A stretch of DNA of 64,000 nt from Cellulomonas algicola (GTDB lineage Bacteria; Actinomycetota; Actinomycetes; Actinomycetales; Cellulomonadaceae): assembly GCF_003851725.1 (NCBI RefSeq), contig NZ_BHYL01000059.1:21013-85012 (forward strand). Direction: 5' to 3'. Below are positions 40,282 to 48,937 of the stretch, in pieces. Position 1 is the first letter of the stretch; every line of letters begins with the position of its first letter. Both the position numbers and the translations under genes were made by a program. The notes below the pieces were generated by a model. It had not been told where the DNA came from and searched no databases. It saw nothing but the letters and a program-made list of their open reading frames with translations.

Positions 40282-41058
40282 ATGACCCAGCAGTTCCCCG
40301 GGCCGCAGCCGCAGCCTGGTCCGCACCCAGCACCCATGAGCGACGAGCACGCGCCTCACCCTGCTCTTCCGCCCTACGGTGTGCCGCCCACCGCCGCGAC
40401 CTCTCCGGTTGACCCCAACGCGCCGAAGCGCCCGTGGTACACGAAGAAGCGCGTCATCATTCCCGGTGCCCTCCTTCTGCTCTTCATCATCATCGGGGCG
40501 CTGGGTGGGGGCGGTGACGAGGACAGCGATCGCGTCGCCGGCGCGACCCAGTCCGCCGCGCCGACGGAGAAGACCGCGGCGGAGATCGCCGCCGACGCCG
40601 AGGCGGAAGCCGAGCGGAAGGCCCAGGAAGAGGCGGACGCCGCCGCCAAGGCCGAAGAGGCGCGCCTCGCCGAGGAGCAGCGTCTGGCTGAGGAAGCAGC
40701 AGCCGCCGAGGCCGCAGCCGCTGAGGCTGCCCGCGTCGGGACGGTGTCCCAGCAGAACGCGTACGCCTCCGCCAAGTCCTACCTGGACTTCAAGGGCTTC
40801 TCGCGTGCGGGGATCATCGAGCAGCTCACGAGCGAGTACGGCGAGGGCTTCCCGCCCGCCGACGCCGAGTTCGCCATTGCGCGGCTTGAGGCCGAAGGCG
40901 GTGTGGACTGGAACGCGGAGGCGGCGCAGGCCGCGCAGTCGTACCTGGAGTTCAAGGCCTTCTCTCGGCAGGGACTGATCGAGCAGCTGACAAGCGAGTA
41001 CGGCGAGGGCTTCACGCGTGAGCAGGCCGAGTACGGCGTGAACACAACCGGTCTGTGA
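40282..41058 (+). CDS. Membrane-anchored protein with two Ltp-type repeats
   Basis: A 258-residue protein with AAGGAG before the ATG. Pro-rich cytoplasmic residues 1-50; one helix at about 58-75 (VIIPGALLLLFIIIGALGGG); an Ala/Glu coiled-coil stalk at 98-150 (AEIAADAEAEAERKAQEEAD). Two repeats of about 44 residues follow (159-203 and 209-253), each with a Y-L-(D/E)-F-K-x-F-S-R-x-G-(I/L)-I-E-Q-L pattern and an EQLTSEYGEGF core. The repeats match the Ltp/PF07553 host-cell-surface domain. In phage TP-J34 an Ltp lipoprotein blocks superinfection. Here the anchor is a membrane helix, not a lipid. A defence role is possible but unproven; many such proteins are ordinary surface proteins. A terminator follows. 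Confidence 0.83.
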   Translation: MTQQFPGPQPQPGPHPAPMSDEHAPHPALPPYGVPPTAATSPVDPNAPKRPWYTKKRVIIPGALLLLFIIIGALGGGGDEDSDRVAGATQSAAPTEKTAAEIAADAEAEAERKAQEEADAAAKAEEARLAEEQRLAEEAAAAEAAAAEAARVGTVSQQNAYASAKSYLDFKGFSRAGIIEQLTSEYGEGFPPADAEFAIARLEAEGGVDWNAEAAQAAQSYLEFKAFSRQGLIEQLTSEYGEGFTREQAEYGVNTTGL

Positions 41059-41071
41059 CCTTACGAACCGC

Positions 41072-41110
41072 CCAGAAGGCTCCTTCCCCGGTCGGGACGG
41101 GGCCTTCTGG
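41072..41110 (+). terminator. Hairpin terminator after the Ltp-repeat gene
   Basis: CCAGAAGGC (41072-41080) pairs with GCCTTCTGG (41102-41110), and CCCCG/CGGGG can pair inside the loop. It begins 14 bases past the stop codon of the Ltp-repeat gene. Confidence 0.75.
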
Positions 41111-41365
41111 CCATCAGCTTCTTCGGCACGATCGTGTGCGGCGGCATGTCCGACCTCTGATGGGCCTGGTTCGTCGGGCCGACATGCAGGCTCGCACTTC
41201 GTTGGCGCGGATCTCTCGGATGCCGTCGTGGGGGGCAGGTTGAGGCCGCGTACCTCGGACGCCCCGTGACTGCCCGACGGCGACACTGTCTTTCGGGTGT
41301 ACGGGGGCGACGGCATCCGCTAGACGAGGCGAGCTCGACCGGCGGTTCCCCGGGCTGCGAGCCGC

Positions 41366-41590
41366 GGCGGACGACCGACCCGGACGGGCTGCGGGCGGCA
41401 TGCGACGCGCTGCAGCGGACGTGGGACGCGACGGACGCTCGGACCGGCGGCCCGCTGGACGACACCGTGGACGAGCCGGTCGACGGCGAGTGGTCGTTCG
41501 CACAGACGCTGCGGCCGCGTGGTTTTCGCGACCGACACGTTCAGGATCCCCGACCCGCATTGCGGCGTGCCCGGACCAACCTGATGTGAA
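41366..41590 (+). pseudogene. Fragment of a DinB-family gene
   Basis: One frame reads TDPDGLRAACDALQRTWDAT and DEPVDGEWSFAQTLR, a good match to DinB_2 enzymes, where the next residues are HLVFATDxW. The expected continuation appears one frame away (VVFATDTFRIPD), so a frameshift interrupts it near 41,517. Both ends of the gene are missing. It is a relic of an actinobacterial DinB-like metal-dependent enzyme. Confidence 0.55.
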
Positions 41591-41990
41591 CCTCGTCGCG
41601 ACCGGTGATGCGTCTGTCGTACGCCAGTTCCAGTCGAGCGACCGTCTCCAGTCCAACCCAACGATCGCCTTGGTAGACGTGCCGCAACTGGGTCCATGCG
41701 ATGCCGCACTCCTCCTCCATCTGTCGGAGAGGTCCCTCGATCCCCGGGTTCACCCGCCTCTTCATCGGTTCCCGGTCCGCCGTGCTCGCCGTGGTGGAGC
41801 CTCGTTGTTCAGCCCGCGTCGTCTCCTCGGCGATGAGCGCGTCTACACGTTCATGGACGAACGCGGACACGAGCGCGGCGTAGAGGACCACGTCGCTTGC
41901 ACCCTGTCGCGGTGAACCGTCAGGCCACTGGTCGTCATCGAAGTAGTCCCGTGGCGCGAGTCTTCGCGGTCCAGTCTGATCAACCGACAC
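41541..41990 (-). CDS. Unknown protein with a possible C-terminal helix-turn-helix
   Basis: A 149-residue protein from a GTG start. The N-terminal part is acidic (LAPRDYFDDDQWPDGSPRQG) and leads into a helix (SDVVLYAALVSAFVHERVDA). The C-terminal 50 residues (GIAWTQLRHVYQGDRWVGLE, TVARLELAYDRRITGRDEVH) look like an XRE-type DNA-binding fold. Its 3-prime end overlaps the DinB relic on the other strand. Not recognised, and possibly a regulator. Confidence 0.5.
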   Translation of the reverse strand: MSVDQTGPRRLAPRDYFDDDQWPDGSPRQGASDVVLYAALVSAFVHERVDALIAEETTRAEQRGSTTASTADREPMKRRVNPGIEGPLRQMEEECGIAWTQLRHVYQGDRWVGLETVARLELAYDRRITGRDEVHIRLVRARRNAGRGS

Positions 41991-42664
41991 ACCGCCGTTA
42001 TAGCAGGTGACCAGCGCCGCTAGCCATCACCAAACGGGTAGCCGGCGTCAATGTCGCTCAACTGTCGCCGCGCGAGCTTCCGGACGAGCGGCTGAGTGTC
42101 GAGTCGAAGGCTTTGTCGAATGTCGACAGTCGCCGACGGCGCTGCGGAGGGATACCTACCTGTATAGACGCGGCAAGAGCTGACCTCGCCAAACAAACTT
42201 CTGCATCACTATGCATCCGGACAGATGGGTCGGAGGGCAGTGATCGAGGTCGACGCGCGCGGCCCCAGACGTTGTGGACTAACCAATCGGTGAGGCGTAG
42301 CGTGCGAAGCGAGGTACAGCACAGTGACCGACTGCCCGGCGTCACTGCTGGCCCGCCGGCGGCAACCGACGGACCAGCAGGCGGGCTCGTCGGCCCGCGA
42401 CGCTCGACCCCACCTTGATTGGGAGCGACCGCATGACCACCCTCGCACAGACCGCCGACACTGCCTGGCAGTCGCAGCACCAGACAGCGCGCGCCCCCCC
42501 GAACCTCGCGGCACCGGGTAGAGCCAGTCGCGCCACGCGCTCCGCAACCAGCGCGGTCCCCGGCAGCACCGTCCTCGCGGGTCACTCCATGACCGCCTGT
42601 GTCCGAAGGCAGCACGGCGTCCGGGATCAGCCAGAAGCCACCCTCACTGTTGGGAGTAAGCACC
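41991..42664. other. Gene-free stretch before the recombinase-like genes
   Basis: About 670 bases without a convincing gene. A frame starting at 42,433 (MTTLAQTADTAWQSQHQTAR) is open for 100 codons but turns into low-complexity sequence and is probably not real. If the three-gene unit downstream is a mobile element, its left end should be here. I found no inverted partner of the repeats at 46,364 and 46,471. Confidence 0.4.
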
Positions 42665-42904
42665 ATGGTGAAGCCTGTGTTCCACATCGCCAGCCCCGGG
42701 GGCGTGACGCCCTCGACCGCTACACGTCAACCTGAGCCGGAGCCGTGGGTGCAGAACTTGCTCACACTCGGTTCGCGCGCCCACCACGCTGCCGTCCCGG
42801 CACGCCGCCCTCGAGCGACGTGCACCGCCCGCCCGAACACCGCGGTGAAGTCGACGCCGGCGAGCTGGACCCGTCGTCCGGGTCAGCCGTATCCGCGACG
42901 GTGA
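42665..42904 (+). CDS. Possible small protein
   Basis: A 79-codon frame with GGGAG 9 bases before the ATG. It begins MVKPVFHIASPGGVTPSTAT and EPEPWVQNLLTLGSRAHHAA, then becomes Arg/Pro/Thr-rich. Directly upstream of 42,912 a different frame reads RVSRIRDGDTIVARDRLFKD, so the region may contain a frameshifted start of the next gene. Weak support. Confidence 0.25.
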   Translation: MVKPVFHIASPGGVTPSTATRQPEPEPWVQNLLTLGSRAHHAAVPARRPRATCTARPNTAVKSTPASWTRRPGQPYPRR

Positions 42905-42911
42905 CACCATC

Positions 42912-43364
42912 GTGGCGAGAGATCGGCTGTTCAAGGACATCCACGGGCCGCTCTTCCTGACTGCGTTGCAGGACCGCACGGTCACAACCTTCACCCGCCG
43001 GGTGGAGAAGGACCTGGCGGCACGGGCGATACCGGTGCGCGGAGGTCCGTACACCGTCGCTGCGCTGGTGGTTCTCGCGTACATGCACGCGGCGGAAGCC
43101 AAGCGTGAGCCATCTGAGCGGTGGGCAGGGCACGCCGCCCCACTGACGGCGGAGCAGACTCGCGACATGGCGTTCGCGCTGACCGACGAAGAACTCACGT
43201 TCGTCTCGATGTCGATCACACCGGAGCGCCGCGCCGCCGCCGCTCTCGACCCGTCACTCGAGGTCGCTGCGATCAACATGCTCGCTCTGCCGGTGGGGTA
43301 CGTGCTGCGGGCGAACTCGTCACTCTTGTTCCCAAGGTCGCCTTCCGACAAGACGAGCCGCTAA
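42912..43364 (+). CDS. Unknown protein, first gene of the recombinase-like unit
   Basis: A 150-residue mostly helical protein. It begins VARDRLFKDIHGPLFLTALQ and contains TFTRRVEKDLAARAIPVRGG, then MAFALTDEELTFVSMSITPE. The GTG start has a weak ribosome binding site, and the same frame is meaningful for about 15 codons upstream, so the true start may have been lost. No known domain. It precedes the tyrosine-recombinase-like gene by 171 bases on the same strand and could be its accessory factor. Confidence 0.5.
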   Translation: MARDRLFKDIHGPLFLTALQDRTVTTFTRRVEKDLAARAIPVRGGPYTVAALVVLAYMHAAEAKREPSERWAGHAAPLTAEQTRDMAFALTDEELTFVSMSITPERRAAAALDPSLEVAAINMLALPVGYVLRANSSLLFPRSPSDKTSR

Positions 43365-43535
43365 CGCCGGTCACCCTGCAGGGCGCGGTAAGCGCCCGCG
43401 CCCTGCAGCGGACCGAGAGCCGGCAAGGGGGCGCGAACCGGCAGAGCCGCTCGCCGCCTACCCACCAGCGTTCGCACACAAACACTCCCATCGGGGCCAC
43501 TCGCCAGGTCATCAGGTTCAGCCGTTGGAGCGAGC

Positions 43536-44588
43536 ATGCCGACCGCCCAGTACCGAACCGGTCGCAACCGTGAACGTCTCGACCGCGCCTCCAGGGACCG
43601 GCACGAGCGAGCCGTGCAGGCCGCCGCGGCCCCGCCTCCGCACCGCCGCACGCAACCCGAGCAACGCGCGCACATCATCGCGACGTACGTGCCCGCAGGG
43701 ATCGACTCCGCCGAGTGGGAACCCATCCGACAGTTCATGGCGCCACTGCTCGAACGTGCCGCACTGACACCGGCATCCACCCGTCGGATCCTCGCGACCG
43801 TTGCCACGACCGCGTTGCGCCCGCAGCGCGCTGGTGCCCCACTGACCGTGGAAACGGTGATCGGTAAGGACGCCGTCGGCTTGTTCCTCAGCACGCGAGG
43901 CGCGGGCCTGTCCAACAAGGACCGACGCGACTTCAAGGGCGCCGCAGCCCAGCTCGGGCGCGCGCTCGGACTTCGCGACTACGTGCCAGTCCAGGTCCAC
44001 CCGGTCGGTCGTACCCGCGCCGCACTGCCGTACACAGCGACCGAGGAACGCCTGTACTACGAAGCGGTCGCCGAGATCCCCAGCCCGGCCGCTCGTGACG
44101 ACGCGCTCACGCTGCTCAACCTGACCTTCGGTGCCGGGCTGACGTCTGGTCAGGCAGTGGACCTGTGCGGCACGGACGTTCAGAAGTGGGCCAGGCACGT
44201 GATCGTGCGGGTCCCTGGTCGTGACGGTCTCATCGACCGGCTCGCTCGCAGCGAGGCCGCCGACCAGCTGCTCGAACGAGCCGCCCACGTCGACACCGCC
44301 CACATGGTGCGCCCCAACCTTTCGCGTGGTCGCTGCATCGAGGAGGTCGCAAACGCTATCGAACGTGCCGACCCGTGGCTCCCACGGTTCCGAGTCACCA
44401 GCGCGTCCAACGCGTACTGGGTCGAGTTCCTCACGCGCATCGGTGTCGCAGCAGCGTTCGGCGCCCTCGACATCGACTTCTCCAGCCACCGCCTCAACGA
44501 CCTGCTGCGCGACCACGACACACCAACCCGCGACGCCGTCCTGAATGCCATGTCCGTCATGGCGCCGCACCTACGACAGCACCCGTAG
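43536..44588 (+). CDS. Degenerate tyrosine-recombinase-like protein
   Basis: A 350-residue protein; the ATG has GGAG 7 bases upstream. Residues 1-55 are basic (MPTAQYRTGRNRERLDRASR). A SAM-like core-binding region lies at about 65-145 (EPIRQFMAPLLERAALTPAS, TRRILATVATTALRP). The C-terminal half follows the tyrosine-integrase plan: DDALTLLNLTFGAGLTSGQA, VDLCGTDVQKWARHVIVRVP. At the place where active enzymes have G-L-R-x-x-E this protein has GLTSGQA, so catalytic Arg I is absent, and no clear H-x-x-R or Tyr nucleophile is seen. It may bind DNA without cutting it. The next gene starts 8 bases downstream. Confidence 0.6.
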   Translation: MPTAQYRTGRNRERLDRASRDRHERAVQAAAAPPPHRRTQPEQRAHIIATYVPAGIDSAEWEPIRQFMAPLLERAALTPASTRRILATVATTALRPQRAGAPLTVETVIGKDAVGLFLSTRGAGLSNKDRRDFKGAAAQLGRALGLRDYVPVQVHPVGRTRAALPYTATEERLYYEAVAEIPSPAARDDALTLLNLTFGAGLTSGQAVDLCGTDVQKWARHVIVRVPGRDGLIDRLARSEAADQLLERAAHVDTAHMVRPNLSRGRCIEEVANAIERADPWLPRFRVTSASNAYWVEFLTRIGVAAAFGALDIDFSSHRLNDLLRDHDTPTRDAVLNAMSVMAPHLRQHP

Positions 44589-44596
44589 GAGTGGCC

Positions 44597-46348
44597 ATGG
44601 CTCTTGGACCGTTCCACCTCATCCCACGCAACGTCGAAGCACGTCTGGAGGCCCGCACCCTCATCACCACGTCCTCGCTGGATGTCTTCTTCGAGCAGCA
44701 CCTCGAGCGTGTGACGGGTCGTCCCTCCCAGGTCTGGTACACGGTCCGGGCGGTGCTGTCTGGGATGTATATGTCGGTGCGGTTGGCGATGCCGAACGTG
44801 AAGGCCATGACACAGCTGCTGTGGCAGATCCGTGACTCGGACTGGCTGCACTGGGCTGGCATGGCCCGCGTCCTCAAGGAGGCCGACTCTCTCGACTACG
44901 GCGGGTTCTGCGTCGAGGTCGACAGGTTCCGCTACCTGTACGACGAGATGCACAACCTGATCGACGCGTGCCCCCACCCGCGCGGTGTCCGTGAGGTCCA
45001 AGGGGTGCGCTTCGAACGGGAACGAGCCATGACGGCGGAACAACGCGCGGAACAGGCCCGCAAGGACGACCTGCTGCACGAAGCCGCGAACATGTTCCTC
45101 GCCGCCAGTCTCGATGGGCTGCGCCCCGCGGACCACAACGGCAGCATCGCCGTCGACGAGATGTACGTCAGATCCCGCATGAAGGCGGGCCGACGGGGAT
45201 CGGGTATGGGGCCCGACAACTGGGGCTCCGCCGACCCTGACACCGCGTACCTGCCTGACAAGGACAACCCGAAGGACTACCACTGGGAACACCGGGTCGA
45301 GACCGCAGTCCTCGGCCAAGACCCCTACAAGCGCCTCATGCCCGCGTACGTCGTCGGCCTCGGCTCACGCCGCGCGACCGGTCAAGACCCAGGCGAAGCA
45401 GCGTTGCTCGCCGTCAAAGCTGCCATCCGCAACGGATGGGGGCCGTCGGCTCACGGTCGTGCCCGCTGCTACGTCGACCGGGGCATCGGAATGATGGACG
45501 CGTTCGTCAGCCGCATCCTCCAGCACGGGTACCGCCCGTGCATGGCGAACGACCAGCTGGAACCGGTTGACCGCATCATCCCGAAGATGGTCATCGAAGA
45601 GGTGACGAGCTTCGGTGTCACACGCACCCGTCAGGTCCCGATCGGCCCGGAACTCATCCGCGGGCTGTGGATCTGCGCAGGAGGCCGATTCCTTGCGGCG
45701 CACCGCAACTTGATCGCCCCCGACATGTATGACGAGAACGTCACCGACGAAGACCTCGCCGCTCACCAGGACATCGTCGACCTGCTCAACACCCACACCA
45801 TGCGGCAGAACCGCCGCCCCATCGTGAACGACAGCTCACCGGACCCGTCGAAGTGGACCGTCACGTTCGAGCTCGAATGCCCCGGCTACGCCGCGCGATG
45901 CAACCTCCTGCCGTTCACGATGGACCGCGACCCAGCGAAGTTCCCCACGATCCTGCAACCCCCACCAGCAGAGTCCGCACCGTTGTCCTGCCGTCAACGG
46001 ATCACCCGCGTCACGATCCCCGCGACGTTCGTGAAGCACACCGACGTCGTCGCCCGTGCCTCGTTCGAGCACGACGACGCGTACGGGTCGAACCGCAACG
46101 CCAACGAACGCCCCCACGCCTACTACCGGCGACCCACCATGGGTGCTCTACGGCCGCAGGAGATCGAAGTCATCGGCCGCGCACGCAACTTCATGCTCAT
46201 CGCCATGGCGTTCGCCGGCACCAACCTCGACCTCACCGCCACCGCACGACGCACCTGGGGCACCGACTGCCATCCCCTCGGGCCACGACACCGCGGACGT
46301 GCCCACCGCAACATCCGAATCGCCCGCGCCCGCGCGAAGCGTCCGTGA
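44597..46348 (+). CDS. DDE-transposase-like protein
   Basis: A 583-residue protein, with AGGAG 7 bases upstream of its ATG. The N-terminal 150 residues are helical with a possible DNA-binding part. The core resembles an RNase-H-fold transposase: first strand NGSIAVDEMYVRSR (Asp), a long insertion with WGSADPDTAYLPDKDNPKDY, then GRARCYVDRGIGMMDAFVSR (second Asp) and, near the C-terminus, SNRNANERPHAYYRRPTMGA (possible Glu) followed by the helix ARNFMLIAMAFAGTNLDLTA that typically closes such domains. The triad order fits DDE enzymes of the IS1182/IS4 kind, but the length and insertion are unusual. It forms a unit with the recombinase-like gene. Assignment is by eye. Confidence 0.55.
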   Translation: MALGPFHLIPRNVEARLEARTLITTSSLDVFFEQHLERVTGRPSQVWYTVRAVLSGMYMSVRLAMPNVKAMTQLLWQIRDSDWLHWAGMARVLKEADSLDYGGFCVEVDRFRYLYDEMHNLIDACPHPRGVREVQGVRFERERAMTAEQRAEQARKDDLLHEAANMFLAASLDGLRPADHNGSIAVDEMYVRSRMKAGRRGSGMGPDNWGSADPDTAYLPDKDNPKDYHWEHRVETAVLGQDPYKRLMPAYVVGLGSRRATGQDPGEAALLAVKAAIRNGWGPSAHGRARCYVDRGIGMMDAFVSRILQHGYRPCMANDQLEPVDRIIPKMVIEEVTSFGVTRTRQVPIGPELIRGLWICAGGRFLAAHRNLIAPDMYDENVTDEDLAAHQDIVDLLNTHTMRQNRRPIVNDSSPDPSKWTVTFELECPGYAARCNLLPFTMDRDPAKFPTILQPPPAESAPLSCRQRITRVTIPATFVKHTDVVARASFEHDDAYGSNRNANERPHAYYRRPTMGALRPQEIEVIGRARNFMLIAMAFAGTNLDLTATARRTWGTDCHPLGPRHRGRAHRNIRIARARAKRP

Positions 46349-46611
46349 GTTCCTGGCTGTCGTTCTGACAGTTTGAGGAATGCGCATTCGCGTACCCGGC
46401 CGCGCCAGAAACGCCCACATCCCCGATCGCCTCAGCGTTACTGCAGGTGACGACGGTCGCCCGACCGCGGTCTGACAACTTGAGAAATGAGTTCTGGGAG
46501 CCGCGAAGGACACCCGCGCTGACCAGGCCGTCCAACCATTCACGGACGGATGCCCGGACGCCACGGGTGATACCGGTCGGCGCACCGACGGCGGACGCGG
46601 CAGACCGCGGC
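46349..46611. other. Boundary between accessory and conserved DNA, with direct repeats
   Basis: A 19-base direct repeat occurs as TCTGACAGTTTGAGGAATG (46364-46382) and TCTGACAACTTGAGAAATG (46471-46489), 107 bases apart, with 16 of 19 positions alike. The first copy starts 15 bases after the transposase-like gene. The second lies 122 bases before the first gene of the GC-richer conserved block. They may be recognition sites at the right end of the mobile element. Confidence 0.5.
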
Positions 46612-47010
46612 TCACGCCACGCAGAACTCGTTGCCCTCGGGGTCGAGCATCACGACGTGGCCGAGCACGGTGCGCCCGGTGTCGTCGCCGTACCGCTCCT
46701 CCCGCACGACCGTCGCCCCGGCATCGACCAGGACGTCGACCTTCGCGCGGATCGCGGCCTCCCGCTCGGTCCAGTCCCACGGCGGCTCGCCCGCGACGCG
46801 GATGTCGACGTGCAGGCGGTTCTTCGCGGTCTTGGGCTCGGGCACGCGGAGCCAGCTGATCGCCGGGCCGACGCCGTCGGGGTCGACGATCGACGCGCCG
46901 TCCGGCTCGTCGTAGCCCGGCTCCGGGACGTACCCCAGCGCGAGCGCCCAGAACGCGGCGAGACGGTGCGGGTCGGCCGCGTCGCCGCCCAGGGTCCAGC
47001 GGGTCGCCAT
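46612..47010 (-). CDS. VOC-family (glyoxalase-like) protein
   Basis: A 132-residue protein of the vicinal oxygen chelate fold. It starts MATRWTLGGDAADPHRLAAF and has WALALGYVPEP, KNRLHVDIRVAGEP and LDPEGNEFCVA, the standard final motif with its Glu ligand. This is the Glyoxalase_6-like single-domain type common in actinobacteria, usually acting as a dimer in resistance or small-molecule chemistry. Substrate unknown. First gene on the conserved side of the window. Confidence 0.88.
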   Translation of the reverse strand: MATRWTLGGDAADPHRLAAFWALALGYVPEPGYDEPDGASIVDPDGVGPAISWLRVPEPKTAKNRLHVDIRVAGEPPWDWTEREAAIRAKVDVLVDAGATVVREERYGDDTGRTVLGHVVMLDPEGNEFCVA

Positions 47011-47090
47011 GCCCGCACGCTACGACGACGTGCTGACACCCGGGACCAACGGCCGCGGCGCCCGGTGCACCCGGCGAGGAGCGTGGGGGC

Positions 47091-47612
47091 ATGACAGCGA
47101 TCGTGGTGTTCGAGTCGATGTTCGGCGGCACCCAGGCCGTCGCGGAGTCCGTCGGGGCCGGTATCGCGTCGTGCGGGCTGCCCGCCGACGTCGTCGAGGT
47201 CGGGCGCGTCGTGGGCGACGGCGAGCGCGCGCCGTGGTGGCCGGACGACGTGCTGCTCCTGGTCGTCGGCGGCCCGACGCACCGGCGGGGCCTCAGCACG
47301 GAGGCGACGCGCGCCGCCGCGCGCGCGCACGGCGACGTCGTCTCGGGCCTGACCGGGCTGGACCGGTGGCTCGCGGCGGCCCCCGCCCGCACGGTCGGGA
47401 CGCTGCCCGTCGCCGCGTTCGACACCGCGTGGGGGACCTCCGACGGCGGGTCGGCGTCGACGGAGATCGCCGAGCGTCTGCGCGCGCTGCGCGGCCGGCT
47501 CGTCGTCCCGCCGGAGACGTTCCGCGTCGTCGGCACGTCGGGCGGACCCGCGCAGGGCGAGGTCGACCGGGCGTGGGAGTGGGGTCGGGGGCTGGTGTCG
47601 GCCGTGCGTTGA
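47091..47612 (+). CDS. Flavodoxin-like protein
   Basis: A 173-residue flavodoxin-fold protein. The FMN phosphate loop is TAIVVFESMFGGTQAVAESV, close to the usual S/T-x-T-G-N-T. A second FMN-contact region is LLLVVGGPTHRRGLSTEATR, and a third is VAAFDTAWGTSDGGSASTEI. Short-chain type without a helical insertion. It probably binds FMN and serves in redox or quinone chemistry. Encoded alone, divergent from the VOC gene. Confidence 0.85.
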   Translation: MTAIVVFESMFGGTQAVAESVGAGIASCGLPADVVEVGRVVGDGERAPWWPDDVLLLVVGGPTHRRGLSTEATRAAARAHGDVVSGLTGLDRWLAAAPARTVGTLPVAAFDTAWGTSDGGSASTEIAERLRALRGRLVVPPETFRVVGTSGGPAQGEVDRAWEWGRGLVSAVR

Positions 47613-47710
47613 CGGTGGTCGTCGCGCCACCCTCACCCGAGACCGGTACCGGGACTGGGGCGGCCGGCCGGTCACCCGGGCGGCGACATCACGCGGCGTC
47701 GCCCGCGTCG

Positions 47711-48937
47711 TCAGCGCGCGCGGACCGCGTACGTCTGCCCCGCTGCGCGCAGCCGCTCGACGAGGACGTCGCCGAGGCCCGCCGCGGGGGTGAGCGAGCC
47801 GGCGCGGTCCGGCAGGCGTCCCTCGTCGTGCGCGAGCGCGAGCGCGGCCTGCCCGAGCATGACGGCCGTGGCGGCGTAGCCGGGGTCGCCGGGACCGGAC
47901 GCCTGCGCGCGGTAGTGCCGGCCGCCCGCGGTCACGGCGACGAGGTCCATGCGGAACCAGCCGGACTCCCGGGTGGTCGCGTCCGGCCCGGTACCGGCGG
48001 CGGGCAGCACGCGGCGCACGAGCGCGCGCGTCGGCGGCAGGGCGAGGGCGGCGACGGCGACACCGAGCCCGGCGGTGAGGCCGAGCGCGGCCACGCCCCC
48101 GCGCAGGCCGTGACCGATGCCCATCGCCTCGGCGTACCGCAGGTCGCGGCCGTAGGCCCAGCCCTGCAGCGCGTTGCTGCGCCGCACGACGCGCGTGTTG
48201 AACGACGCCATCGGGAACGGCGCGGTCCACCGGCCGCCGGGCAGCACGCGCACCGGCTGCGTGTCGGGCGGCTGGGGCGTCGACGGCTCGGCGGCGCGGT
48301 CGGGGCTGAGCGCGTACGGGTCGGCCAGCAGGTGGCGCACGGCCGACGACCGGGCGGCCTGCTCCACGATCCCGACCACGGAGTCGACGGTGCCGCCGGA
48401 GACCCCGCCGCGCGCCCGAGCGAGCAGGCGCACGTCGCGCAGCGGCCCGGCGTCGTCGGCGGTGGCCCGCCGGTGCAGGACGAGGACGCCGAGGTCGGAC
48501 GGCACGGAGTCGTAGCCGCACGCGTGCACGATCCGCGCACCCGAGGCCCGGGCGGCAGGGTCGAACCGGTCGGCGGCCTCCCGGACGAACGGCGTCTCGC
48601 CGGTGAGGTCGGCGTAGTGCGTCCCGGCGCGGGCGCACGCCGCCACGAGGGGCAGCCCGTGGCGGGAGTAGGGGCCGACGGTGCTGACGACGACGCGCGC
48701 GGACGCAGCGAGTCGCGCGAGCGCGGCGTCGTCGTGGGAGTCCGCGACGACGAGCGGCCAGCCGTGCGCGGACGGCGGGAGGCTGTCGCGGACCTCCGCG
48801 AGCCGGTCGGCCGACCGTCCGGCGAGCGCGACGCGGGTCCCGGCGGGTGCGTGCTCCGCGAGGTGCCGTGCGACGAGCCGGCCGACGAACCCGGTCGCGC
48901 CGAGCAGGACGACGTCGTGCTCGCGGTCGGTGCTCAC
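47711..48937 (-). CDS. Saccharopine-dehydrogenase-like trans-acting enoyl reductase
   Basis: A 408-residue oxidoreductase from the GTG at 48,937. N-terminal NAD(P)-binding fold: DVVLLGATGFVGRLVARHLA with the G-x-x-G-x-x-G motif, then VALAGRSADRL. Further family hallmarks are VVSTVGPYSRHGLPLVAACA, GTHYADLTGETPFV and HACGYDSVPSDLGVLVL. The family includes mycobacterial Rv2449c/Rv2953-like trans-acting enoyl reductases of lipid synthesis; the substrate here is unknown. Its start overlaps the stop of the HNH gene (GTGA), so the two are cotranscribed. Confidence 0.9.
   Translation of the reverse strand: MSTDREHDVVLLGATGFVGRLVARHLAEHAPAGTRVALAGRSADRLAEVRDSLPPSAHGWPLVVADSHDDAALARLAASARVVVSTVGPYSRHGLPLVAACARAGTHYADLTGETPFVREAADRFDPAARASGARIVHACGYDSVPSDLGVLVLHRRATADDAGPLRDVRLLARARGGVSGGTVDSVVGIVEQAARSSAVRHLLADPYALSPDRAAEPSTPQPPDTQPVRVLPGGRWTAPFPMASFNTRVVRRSNALQGWAYGRDLRYAEAMGIGHGLRGGVAALGLTAGLGVAVAALALPPTRALVRRVLPAAGTGPDATTRESGWFRMDLVAVTAGGRHYRAQASGPGDPGYAATAVMLGQAALALAHDEGRLPDRAGSLTPAAGLGDVLVERLRAAGQTYAVRAR

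Noticed and set aside
40250..41060. Possible CRISPR or satellite array from the repeated segments in the Ltp gene
   Set aside because: The repetition is two protein-domain copies inside one coding sequence, not a spaced DNA array.
42433..42735. A 100-codon frame before the recombinase-like unit
   Set aside because: After about 20 plausible residues it becomes low-complexity sequence and it overlaps a better-placed frame; no ribosome binding site at good spacing.
46490..46611. tRNA gene as an integration site at the island edge
   Set aside because: No cloverleaf-like sequence or CCA-type end was found between the direct repeats and the VOC gene.
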